This document shows positions 1 to 6,502 of a DNA stretch of 9,273 nt, in pieces; positions within the stretch are counted from its first letter, which is position 1; each line of letters starts with the position of its first letter. The notes below the pieces were generated by a model, which searched no databases, was not told the origin of the DNA, and saw nothing but the letters and a program-made list of their open reading frames with translations. The translations under genes and the position numbers were made by a program. Source of the DNA: Sphingomonadales bacterium (GTDB lineage Bacteria; Bacteroidota; Bacteroidia; UBA7662); the NCBI GenBank assembly GCA_016872125.1, contig VHBD01000048.1:1-9273 (forward strand), written 5' to 3'.

Positions 1-1297
1 TCAGGGAAGAATCCGGATTGAAGTCCTGGTTCCAAACCGGGGGAGTAATCCACAAGGCATTGATTCCAAGAGATTTGAGATAGGGTATGTCCTTGCGTAT
101 GCCTTCGAAATCTCCGCCGTGAAAATAATGTTCCCTCTGGGGATTCCAGGTCGGCTTGAGGTTGTTACGAGGTTGGCCGTCCGCAAAGCGATCCGTCATC
201 ACAAAATACATCTGCCAATCCAAAGGCTTGGCAATCTTGGGGTAAGCTGTTGCCCAAGGGCGTAAGCGATTTGAATGCTGACCTTGCATGGTCCAAGCCA
301 TGGCTTCGATGCAACGCGCCGACCAATCCTTTTCGTGGTGCTTGGTTCCTGGGAAAAACCTTGAATTGTAACGCAATTTTGGGTCTCGATGCTTCTTTCG
401 CCAGGATCGTATTTGGCGGTCAAAAGCCTGTTGGTGGGGCGGGTAGAAAGCATCCAGGGTTTGATCGCCATGATCCATGTACAAGGAATGCAGGGCAAGG
501 GATTCACCTTCCATGGACTTCCCAAACAACGAATCAATGCGGCGGAATAGCCAGTCCCGGTAGGGTTTGGAATTCAAGGTGTCGTTGGTTTGCAGGCTCA
601 GTGGCCAATGCGTACTGAGGCAGACGGCCCCACCAAAGCTTTGAGGATACAGGAGGGCCGTGTACGATGAAATGAGACCTCCCATGCTGGCTCCCATCAA
701 ATAGTGGTGACGAGCATCCGGGATTGCCGGGTATTGCACCTTGATCCACGGCATCAATTCCTCGACCATCCATTGGGCGTATCGATTACCCAAAGCGAGT
801 CCCGGCCTTTCTTTCTGCAGGGCCGAAATATGGGAGTCCTCAAGACCATCCAAACATGGTGGAGGCAGGTATTCCTCGAAACGTCGAGGACTGTTGTCCA
901 CCATGACCAGGATGCAAGGCGCAATGCTGCCGTTCCGCAAATGCAATTCCATGAGGCTGTCCATTTCCCAGGATGATCCCCCGTAGCCAAGGGCGGGGTC
1001 CACCATGTTTTGGCCATCGTGCAGGTACCAAACCGGCAATGGGCTGCGCTGATCCCAATAAGGCCGTGGGGGCAACCAGACCTCCACCGTCCTTGGATTA
1101 ATGTTATCGAAACGAAAGCCTTCCCAACGTTCAACCCTCCCAAAGCTTGTATGGGCCCTGGCTTGTAGCCTCAGCAAGGTTTCTACAGGCCCATGGGTAA
1201 CCCGACTCTGTGCCCAAACAACCAGGCCTTGGCTTGGCATGATCCCATAAGCAACCCAGAGGAGCAAGAAGAAGCGGAAAATGCGAACAAATTGCAT
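1..1297 (-). CDS. Exported esterase-domain / GH13 alpha-amylase fusion protein (3' end outside window)
   Basis: An open frame of 432 codons runs off the left edge, so the N-terminus is complete and the C-terminus missing. I start it at the ATG at 1297 because it opens a signal peptide (MQFVRIFRFFLLLWVAYG, cleavage probably after WAQ near residue 31). Residues about 55-330 match the PF00756 esterase fold: VWLPPRPYWD, then WYLHDGQNM, nucleophile elbow GASMGG with Ser204, an acidic stretch MDHGDQ (Asp275 or Asp278 as acid candidates) and His320/His321 in TKHHEKDW. From about residue 360 a GH13 alpha-amylase barrel begins: MYFVMTDRFADG (363-374), FHGGDFEGI (392-400), then LGINALWITPPV. The GH13 catalytic Asp/Glu/Asp would lie beyond the edge. 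It is probably a secreted or periplasmic alpha-glucan enzyme whose esterase domain might deacylate or bind substrate; that role is inference. The domain calls are firm; the substrate is unknown. Confidence 0.88.
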   Translation of the reverse strand, partial: MQFVRIFRFFLLLWVAYGIMPSQGLVVWAQSRVTHGPVETLLRLQARAHTSFGRVERWEGFRFDNINPRTVEVWLPPRPYWDQRSPLPVWYLHDGQNMVDPALGYGGSSWEMDSLMELHLRNGSIAPCILVMVDNSPRRFEEYLPPPCLDGLEDSHISALQKERPGLALGNRYAQWMVEELMPWIKVQYPAIPDARHHYLMGASMGGLISSYTALLYPQSFGGAVCLSTHWPLSLQTNDTLNSKPYRDWLFRRIDSLFGKSMEGESLALHSLYMDHGDQTLDAFYPPHQQAFDRQIRSWRKKHRDPKLRYNSRFFPGTKHHEKDWSARCIEAMAWTMQGQHSNRLRPWATAYPKIAKPLDWQMYFVMTDRFADGQPRNNLKPTWNPQREHYFHGGDFEGIRKDIPYLKSLGINALWITPPVWNQDFNPDSSL

Positions 1298-1320
1298 GGG
1301 GTTAAAATACGAGGATTGCG

Positions 1321-1335
1321 AGCATGGACCATGCT
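1321..1335. promoter_or_regulatory. Perfect 15-bp palindrome, possible operator
   Basis: AGCATGGACCATGCT consists of two perfect 7-base arms around a single A. It lies between two divergent start codons (1297 minus, 1409 plus) and touches the TTG of the predicted -33 element of the plus-strand promoter. That is a plausible place for a dimeric repressor to bind. Short palindromes also arise by chance and no regulator gene is adjacent, so operator function is inference. Confidence 0.3.
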
Positions 1336-1364
1336 TGGCTTATGGTCAATTGGGCCTAAGTTTG
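1335..1364 (+). promoter_or_regulatory. Bacteroidota-type promoter for the 1409 lipoprotein gene
   Basis: TTG at 1335-1337, a 19-base spacer and TAAGTTTG at 1357-1364 fit the TTG-N17 to 20-TAnnTTTG consensus of the Bacteroidota primary sigma factor. Transcription would begin near 1369-1372, leaving a leader of about 40 bases before the ATG at 1409. This also argues against starting the downstream gene at 1193. It may drive the whole plus-strand group up to 5211, since I found no convincing promoter ahead of pepT. Confidence 0.6.
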
Positions 1365-1408
1365 TGCATGCTGTGGATGTTGAACAGAGGCCATCAAGAC
1401 TCCCAAAC

Positions 1409-2377
1409 ATGAGGAAATCTTGCTTTTTGCATTTTGCCATGGGTCTTGCCTTACTGGCGATGGTCTCCTGCGGCACTCGGCGCGATGACCAACCTTGGCA
1501 TGCACCAGCACATCCCGCAGATTCGTTGAAGCCGTGGCGTCCAGCCGAAGACACGCTGTCTTGGATCGCCTTGCGATGGATTCAAGCCCTCGATCGGGGA
1601 GATACCCTCGCTTTGACGGAGGTCTTGACCGATCGTGTTTACTCCGGAGAGGATAGCGCTGTGCCCAGATCATGGATCCTTGGGCCGCTATTTTACAAGT
1701 TCCGTTCCGGCTACCGGCAACAAACCGAATGTTTGGCCCTTCTGCCTACCCTTAGTTTGGAGGATTCGGTTTATCGAGTCATGGGCTACCTGCGTCAACG
1801 TTACCAAGCCGGTCAAGTCGGATCGGGTTTGCAGTGGAAATACCGCCGATTGGCGGTACAATGGGAATTGCAGTCCTCGAAAATTGTAGGCTGGAAGGTT
1901 TGGGAACAAGATTGGCCAGACCCTCAGGACGGTGAAGATAGCCTAAGGCTAAATCCATGGCCGCGTTGGGGTATGCGATGCAGCACAGCCCCGGATTCTT
2001 TGCGGACCTTGGTTCTCGAATGGGAAAAACGACTGATGGCCCATTATGTCCGTGACGCAGCCACCTTTTGGCGCGATACGGCATCGGTCAGGTCCCACGA
2101 TGGATGGGTATGGTCAGGCCCTCCGCTAACCATGGCCAGGTTTATGGCCAAAGAGGCGGCACCTTACCGGGACATGGACTCCGTCCTACGTGGATTGAAT
2201 CAGGTAGAAGTCCTACGCCTAGGCACTGATGGCGAGATTATGGGAGTGGCATTCGGTACAGAACAATGTTATAGAAACCAAATCGCCTTGTCTCGCGGTA
2301 TTCACCGCCTTTATTTTTTGAGGGATGGCCAAATTCATTTTGCGGAGCAATTTCGAAATTCCTCGATAATGCCTTGA
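1409..2377 (+). CDS. Lipoprotein of unknown function, possible tandem NTF2-like domains
   Basis: A 322-residue protein. The frame is open further upstream to 1193, but the ATG at 1409 begins a lipoprotein signal (MRKSCFLHFAMGLALLAMVSC, lipidation at Cys21), follows a good promoter, and avoids overlap with the divergent gene. I do not recognise a named family. Two stretches, about 49-170 and 196-316, have the same outline: an initial amphipathic helix (LSWIALRWIQALDRGD; LRTLVLEWEKRLMAHYVRDA) and a closing strand pair (SSKIVGWKVWEQDW; RDGQIHFAEQFRN). Such helix-first, strand-last units with a G-x-I turn resemble SnoaL/NTF2-like folds, so a tandem NTF2-like lipoprotein is my best guess; no catalytic residues are evident. 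It is rich in Trp and Arg. It precedes pepT by 66 bases on the same strand. The gene is solid; the fold is tentative. Confidence 0.8.
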   Translation: MRKSCFLHFAMGLALLAMVSCGTRRDDQPWHAPAHPADSLKPWRPAEDTLSWIALRWIQALDRGDTLALTEVLTDRVYSGEDSAVPRSWILGPLFYKFRSGYRQQTECLALLPTLSLEDSVYRVMGYLRQRYQAGQVGSGLQWKYRRLAVQWELQSSKIVGWKVWEQDWPDPQDGEDSLRLNPWPRWGMRCSTAPDSLRTLVLEWEKRLMAHYVRDAATFWRDTASVRSHDGWVWSGPPLTMARFMAKEAAPYRDMDSVLRGLNQVEVLRLGTDGEIMGVAFGTEQCYRNQIALSRGIHRLYFLRDGQIHFAEQFRNSSIMP

Positions 2378-2443
2378 CCTTGGACAAAAGGTCGGACGAT
2401 TGACAGTCAACTTGCAAGCATTCTTTAAATATTAGGTTCACGC

Positions 2444-3709
2444 ATGGATTTACTCAAAAATATTCAACAAGGTGTTAAGGAAAGGTTCCTGCGTTATGTG
2501 CAGATTGATACCCAATCCGATCCTCAATCGACGACGGTTCCGTCCACAGCCAAGCAAAAGGATTTGGGTCGCTTGCTTCTCGCTGAATTGAAGCAAATGG
2601 GAATCGAGGCCTCCATGGATGAGTATGGGTATGTGGTGGGTAGGCTACCGTCCAATGCGGGGCCGTCCTTGCCGGTTCTCTGTTTCTGCGCTCATCAAGA
2701 TACGTCCCCGGATTGTTCAGGGGCCAACGTCAAGCCGAAGATTCATCCTCCTTACGATGGCGGGGATCTGTTCTTGGATGAACAGCAACACCACCACTTG
2801 AATACGCTGAATGCCCCCAATTTGTTGCAACAAATGGGGAATACCATCATAACCTCCGATGGGAGCACCTTGTTAGGAGCCGATGACAAAGCTGGTGTCG
2901 CCGAAATTATGGAAGCCGCCAAGCAACTGGTTTTGAACCCCGAATGGAAACACGGCCCCTTGGTCTTTTTATTCACCGTGGATGAAGAAATCGGAAGGGG
3001 GGTAGATCATTTGGACCTTAAGGCCCTGGGAGCTGATTGGGCATACACCTTGGATGGAGAAGAGCGAGGCGATATCGAAGATGAAACTTTTTCGGCCGAT
3101 AGCCTCACGATGCATGTTCATGGCATTTCGGCCCATCCGGGATTTGCCAAGGGCCGAATGGTGAATGCGCTCAAAGTGGCAGGGACTATCCTGCATGCCG
3201 CATCCACCCATGCTGTTGCGCCGGAGCATACCGAGGACAGAGAAGGGTTTGTCCACCCGTTATCCATTGAAGGGAATGCCGAATATTGCCGAATTGTCTG
3301 GATATTAAGGGACTTTCAAACATCGGCCCTTGATAAGATGGCGTCCCTGGTCGAAGATTTTGCCCGCATGGCCACGGCCCAGTTTCCGGGTTCCCGCTTC
3401 GAACTGGTCAGGGAGTCACAATACCGTAACATGAAAGAAACTTTGGACCGATATCCTTTCTTGGTGGAACATGCGGCGGAAGCCATGCGCAGGGCAGGGG
3501 TACAGCCTCGAAGGCGGTCGATCCGCGGTGGAACCGATGGTAGTCGTCTCACCGCCATGGGCTTACCTTGTCCCAACCTCTTTGCAGGCGGGCATCATTT
3601 CCATTCTCGCACTGAATGGGTGAGTGTGGAAGATATGGGCGCGGCAGTGATGACCATCATGCATCTTGCCTCTCTTTTTGCCGAAGAACCTCATCATCGA
3701 AACCCATGA
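2444..3709 (+). CDS. pepT: Peptidase T (tripeptide aminopeptidase)
   Basis: A 421-residue M20-family zinc aminopeptidase that removes the N-terminal residue from tripeptides in the cytoplasm; there is no signal peptide. All the metal and catalytic positions known from Salmonella PepT are visible: His84 and Asp86 in CAHQDTSPD, bridging Asp147 in LLGADDKAG, general base Glu181 and ligand Glu182 in TVDEEIG, Asp204 in YTLDGEE, and His387 in HHFHSRTEW. The lid domain lies between about 215 and 325, and IRGGTDGSRL (360-369) is the conserved C-terminal substrate-binding segment. Length is slightly above the usual 405-415. The start at 2444 gives the normal N-terminus (LLKNIQQGVKERFLRYVQID). Its TGA overlaps the next gene's ATG (ATGA, 3706-3709), which implies translational coupling. 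Confidence 0.96.
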   Translation: MDLLKNIQQGVKERFLRYVQIDTQSDPQSTTVPSTAKQKDLGRLLLAELKQMGIEASMDEYGYVVGRLPSNAGPSLPVLCFCAHQDTSPDCSGANVKPKIHPPYDGGDLFLDEQQHHHLNTLNAPNLLQQMGNTIITSDGSTLLGADDKAGVAEIMEAAKQLVLNPEWKHGPLVFLFTVDEEIGRGVDHLDLKALGADWAYTLDGEERGDIEDETFSADSLTMHVHGISAHPGFAKGRMVNALKVAGTILHAASTHAVAPEHTEDREGFVHPLSIEGNAEYCRIVWILRDFQTSALDKMASLVEDFARMATAQFPGSRFELVRESQYRNMKETLDRYPFLVEHAAEAMRRAGVQPRRRSIRGGTDGSRLTAMGLPCPNLFAGGHHFHSRTEWVSVEDMGAAVMTIMHLASLFAEEPHHRNP

Positions 3710-5211
3710 GGCCGGTTTTCCATCATCGAGGGTTTTGGGTCCTGCTCTGCGGGTGGATTATTTGGACCACTGGCATCAAAGCCCAAAATTCAAGCTCGGA
3801 ATCTTCCTTGGAGCGTTTAGGGATGGGGGATTTACGGGATGGGGATGTGATTTTTCAAGAATGGAATTGCGGCGAAGGATGTTCCGCGATATCCGGGGTC
3901 ACGCGTTCGGCTTACGGTAGGGCGTTCACGCATTGTGGTTTATTTATCAGGGATAGTGTGGGTACATTGCGAGTCCTTGAGGCCGTAGGTCGTGGGGTGG
4001 TGGCGACTGAGCTACAGGATTTCTTGAGCCGAACCAGCGAATGGTCCAAGGGTCGTGTGCTGGTGGGACGACCTGACGAGAACCCCAGCTTCCTGCAAGA
4101 GGTTATGTCTTTTGCCTTGGGCCAGGTGGGCCAACCTTACGATGAGGTCTTTGCTTTGGATAACCAGCGATGGTATTGCAGCGAGTTAATCGACGCGGCT
4201 TTTGCCAAGGCCACCGGCAAGGATGCCACGTATTTCGGCCTAAGTCCCATGACCTTCAAGAACCCCGGTTCCAAGGAGATCTTGCCGTATTGGCAACATT
4301 ATTTTGATTCGTTGGGGGTGTCGGTACCCGAGGGTGAACCGGGAATCAATCCGGGATCCCTTTCGCGGTCTCCTAAACTTCGCCATGCGTTGCTGGAGGC
4401 TGATCCTACACCGGGTACCATGGATGCATTGCTTTTATCTACTTTGTATGTGCAACGTTCGGCTGAATACCAAGGTCTCTGCCGTCAGGTTTACCGATCC
4501 GCGGCCCAGCAATTGACGGTCTTGTTGGATTCGGCTCAACGATCAGCGCCGGAAGAATTGCGCAAGCGACCTCCGGCGGTGGTTTTGGACTTGGACGAAA
4601 CGGTTTTGGACAACAGCCTCTATGCCGGATGGCAGATACGACACGGCTCTGCATACAGTTCGGCCTCCTGGCAGGCTTGGGTCCAAAAGGCCGAGGCCAC
4701 GGCTGTACCCGGGGTACGGGATTATCTGCTCGTCGCTCAGCAAAAGGGACTGCGCGTGGTTTATCTCTCCAACCGCAAGAGTTCCCAGTGGATGGCAACC
4801 AAGCAAAATATGTTGGCCTTGGACCTTCCGGTCGATGGTTTGGATTCGATGTTGTTACGACAAAACAGCAGCGAAAAGCAAGCGAGGCGCGATTCAGTCA
4901 AGCTTCGTTATACGGTCCTTCAGTGGGTCGGCGATAATCTCCAAGATATGGACGGATTTATCACTCATTCATCGGAGGAGGAACGTGCCCAGAATGTTTT
5001 GAAGGAAGTCCATCGCCTGGGGCGGGATTGGGTTCTCTTGCCCAATCCGGTATACGGTCCCTGGGAAGATTTGTGGCACGCTGAACCATCCCCGATCAAT
5101 AAACGACCAAGGGAGGTTCAGACGTCGGTTAATTTCAAATCGCTGGTAGAGACCACCAATCGAAAGCACAAGGATAGACTTGTGCAGAGGTTGCGATATT
5201 TTAGGCCCTAA
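3706..5211 (+). CDS. Exported YiiX-like cysteine hydrolase fused to e(P4)-type acid phosphatase
   Basis: A 501-residue two-domain protein. The start at 3706 overlaps the pepT stop (ATGA) and opens a signal peptide (VLLCGWIIWTTGIKAQ, cleavage near residue 27); the upstream extension to 3616 lies inside pepT. Residues about 38-200 resemble the YiiX/YebB permuted papain-like (NlpC/P60-related) fold: LRDGDVIFQE, His76 in AFTHCGLF, Glu92 in VLEAVGRGV, and the presumed nucleophile Cys158 in RWYCSELI. Residues about 238-501 are a class B, e(P4)-like HAD phosphatase: LYVQRSAEYQGLCRQVY helix, motif I VVLDLDETVLDNS (Asp295, Asp297), motif II YLSNRK (355-358), Lys391, and motif IV VGDNLQDMD (Asp410, Asp414). 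Both active sites look complete. e(P4) enzymes are usually separate lipoproteins of about 250-270 residues; here there is no lipobox. The likely site is the periplasm. The fusion is read in one frame; its substrate is unknown. Confidence 0.92.
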   Translation: MRPVFHHRGFWVLLCGWIIWTTGIKAQNSSSESSLERLGMGDLRDGDVIFQEWNCGEGCSAISGVTRSAYGRAFTHCGLFIRDSVGTLRVLEAVGRGVVATELQDFLSRTSEWSKGRVLVGRPDENPSFLQEVMSFALGQVGQPYDEVFALDNQRWYCSELIDAAFAKATGKDATYFGLSPMTFKNPGSKEILPYWQHYFDSLGVSVPEGEPGINPGSLSRSPKLRHALLEADPTPGTMDALLLSTLYVQRSAEYQGLCRQVYRSAAQQLTVLLDSAQRSAPEELRKRPPAVVLDLDETVLDNSLYAGWQIRHGSAYSSASWQAWVQKAEATAVPGVRDYLLVAQQKGLRVVYLSNRKSSQWMATKQNMLALDLPVDGLDSMLLRQNSSEKQARRDSVKLRYTVLQWVGDNLQDMDGFITHSSEEERAQNVLKEVHRLGRDWVLLPNPVYGPWEDLWHAEPSPINKRPREVQTSVNFKSLVETTNRKHKDRLVQRLRYFRP

Positions 5212-5216
5212 AATAT
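5196..5216. terminator. Hairpin spanning both convergent stop codons, possible bidirectional terminator
   Basis: ATATTTTAG and CTAAAATAT are perfect 9-base inverted repeats separated by GCC. The plus-strand stop TAA (5209-5211) and the minus-strand stop TAG (5210-5208) both lie in the right arm. The stem is A/T-rich and not followed by a long T run on either strand, so it is a weak intrinsic terminator at best; position between two converging genes is the main support. Confidence 0.4.
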
Positions 5217-5864
5217 TCGGTAACCAAGACCAACTGCCAAATAGGAATTGCTCATTTCAATTAAATCGCTGGTTCCCAACTCCATAAGACCAGCGTTGTA
5301 TCGCAAATTTAGGAGGATGCCCGATGAGTGGGTATAGGATACTTCAGCTTGTAAGCCTAGGTTAATCGGTTTAACGAAGTCATCAACATCATTTCCAATG
5401 GTAAGCTCTTCTTCAGTTTCGTTTCCATCTTCATGTTCGTGAACAAAAGCAGAAAGGTGGTAGGCCAAAGCTGGTCCTGCGGACAAGCCCAAAGAACCCG
5501 AACCTAGCGGTAGTTGATAGCGAAATAGGACGGGAATTTCCAAAGCATTGATACGAATATCGTCATGATGATCCTCGTGCTCTATACTGGCTCCCATTTG
5601 AACATAACCCAATCCAGCGTGCAAACTAAAGTTGTCGCTAAGTTGGTAACCAGCGACTAATCTTCCTTGCAGGCCATTTATAGAGTGGAGTTCGTCGTTT
5701 TCGATGCCAAGCACCTTCATTTTTAACGAGGCAATGCTTAGTCCTGCATCAGCTTGTAGGCTAATTCGGCTTTGGGCCTTGGCCGTAGGTTGGCTCAAAA
5801 CCAAGGTGAGTAAGAGGGCGGTTAAACTCTTCAACAGGGATGGGATTTGGATGATTTTTTTCAT
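5208..5864 (-). CDS. Outer-membrane beta-barrel protein (OMP_b-brl / porin-family type)
   Basis: A 218-residue protein starting MKKIIQIPSL with a clear signal peptide cleaved at AKA/Q (30/31). The mature part alternates in the manner of an eight-strand barrel and carries the hallmarks of the Bacteroidota OMP_b-brl_2 family: GLSIASLKMK near the N-terminus, LEIPVLFRYQLPLG (108-121), LGLSAGPALAYHL, LNLRYNAGLMEL (185-196) and a final strand LAVGLGYRIF ending in Phe, as BAM substrates do. Two predicted loops are rich in His and acidic residues: EHEDHHDD (95-102) and VHEHEDGNETEEE (141-153), which could bind metal. It follows the lipoprotein gene by 71 bases on the same strand, with no clear promoter in the gap, so it may be the last gene of the receptor operon. 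The leader contains CCTAAA twice, 10 bases apart. The barrel call is firm; a metal role is inference. Confidence 0.88.
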   Translation of the reverse strand: MKKIIQIPSLLKSLTALLLTLVLSQPTAKAQSRISLQADAGLSIASLKMKVLGIENDELHSINGLQGRLVAGYQLSDNFSLHAGLGYVQMGASIEHEDHHDDIRINALEIPVLFRYQLPLGSGSLGLSAGPALAYHLSAFVHEHEDGNETEEELTIGNDVDDFVKPINLGLQAEVSYTHSSGILLNLRYNAGLMELGTSDLIEMSNSYLAVGLGYRIF

Positions 5865-5935
5865 GTTTTTAGGTTTGTTTAGGGGTTAAGAAAAATGAAT
5901 TTGGAATTGTAATCAAGAGTTTAATGAATAGATGT

Positions 5936-6502
5936 TTAGGGCTGAATGGAAAGGGGAAATAAAACTTGAAGATCGGAATGTCCAGTGCTGATTCCACTGT
6001 TGTTATTTTTACCAAAGGCAATATGCCGCAAATTGATTTCAAGATTAGTCCACCCGATTCTTTTCTGGGTTTCCCAAGAAGTCTGTAAACCTAACGGTAG
6101 GTTCAAATTATCTTGATCAGTAATTCTTACCTTCAACATGGAAGTATCGCTTCGGTAAACGAAAAGATGTTGGGTACCCTGTGCGATAATGATCGGGTTC
6201 AAATTCTGGATGGGGTTGGCAAGTTTGTTGGTCAAATAGACTTGGGCTTTATAAAACCGCTCAGGTTGTAGACGTACAGTATCCCAACGGATGGGTTGTT
6301 GGCCGCCGGCCCCATCCGGGTCGTCGAAGACGATCGTATCTTGGTATGCTGGAAAAGCCGAAGAATCTGAGATTACCAAAGTCAACGTGGTTATGGCGCC
6401 ATGCTGTGCGTCGGGTGGGGGGTTATCCACATTTTTGCGACAAGAAGGAAACAAAAAAATGACCCCAAAGAACCCAAGAATAAATGATGTAAAACAGCGC
6501 AT
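5936..6502 (-). CDS. Small lipoprotein partner of the TonB-dependent receptor
   Basis: A 188-residue lipoprotein: hydrophobic FILGFFGVIFLFPSC with lipidation at Cys21. The start is fixed by a TGATG overlap with the receptor stop (6504-6500), so the two are probably translated together. From memory it matches a Bacteroidota family that sits beside TonB-dependent receptors and is often labelled, without evidence, as GTP cyclohydrolase or type 1 periplasmic binding fold: a strand TLTLVISD, then FDDPDGAGG (59-67) with a Ca-loop-like acidic turn, FYKAQVYLTN, NLPLGLQTSW, and LEINLRHIAFGK (153-164) leading to the terminal strand LQVLFPLSI. All of this suggests one beta-sandwich domain. It probably sits in the outer membrane and helps the receptor gather its substrate; that role and the family recollection need a profile search. 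No enzyme motif is visible. Confidence 0.82.
   Translation of the reverse strand: MRCFTSFILGFFGVIFLFPSCRKNVDNPPPDAQHGAITTLTLVISDSSAFPAYQDTIVFDDPDGAGGQQPIRWDTVRLQPERFYKAQVYLTNKLANPIQNLNPIIIAQGTQHLFVYRSDTSMLKVRITDQDNLNLPLGLQTSWETQKRIGWTNLEINLRHIAFGKNNNSGISTGHSDLQVLFPLSIQP

Noticed and set aside
250..618. 122-codon plus-strand frame opposite the esterase domain
   Set aside because: Antisense shadow; the translation has no recognisable motifs and the opposite strand is clearly coding.
754..1143. 129-codon minus-strand frame
   Set aside because: It is in a different frame of the same strand as the esterase domain, whose motifs run continuously through this region; no family features.
1302..1309. 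TATTTTAA on the minus strand as the -7 element of the amylase-type gene
   Set aside because: Matches TAnnTTTG only partly, has no TTG at proper distance and lies four bases from the ATG; A/T-rich stretches before starts are ordinary in this phylum.
1193..1408. 72-codon upstream extension of the 1409 lipoprotein gene
   Set aside because: It would overlap the start of the divergent exported enzyme, lie upstream of the good promoter at 1335-1364, and bury a clear lipoprotein signal peptide inside the protein.
2412..2440. TTG-N18-TAGGTTCA as a promoter for pepT
   Set aside because: The -7 match is poor and ends three bases before the ATG at 2444, so transcription would begin at or past the start codon.
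3616..3705. 30-codon upstream extension of the YiiX/e(P4) gene
   Set aside because: It lies wholly within pepT in another frame and would place the signal peptide internally; the ATGA overlap at 3706 is the natural start.
5868..5883. Two copies of TTTAGG, 10 bases apart, ahead of the barrel gene
   Set aside because: Too short and A/T-rich to call a repeat or operator.
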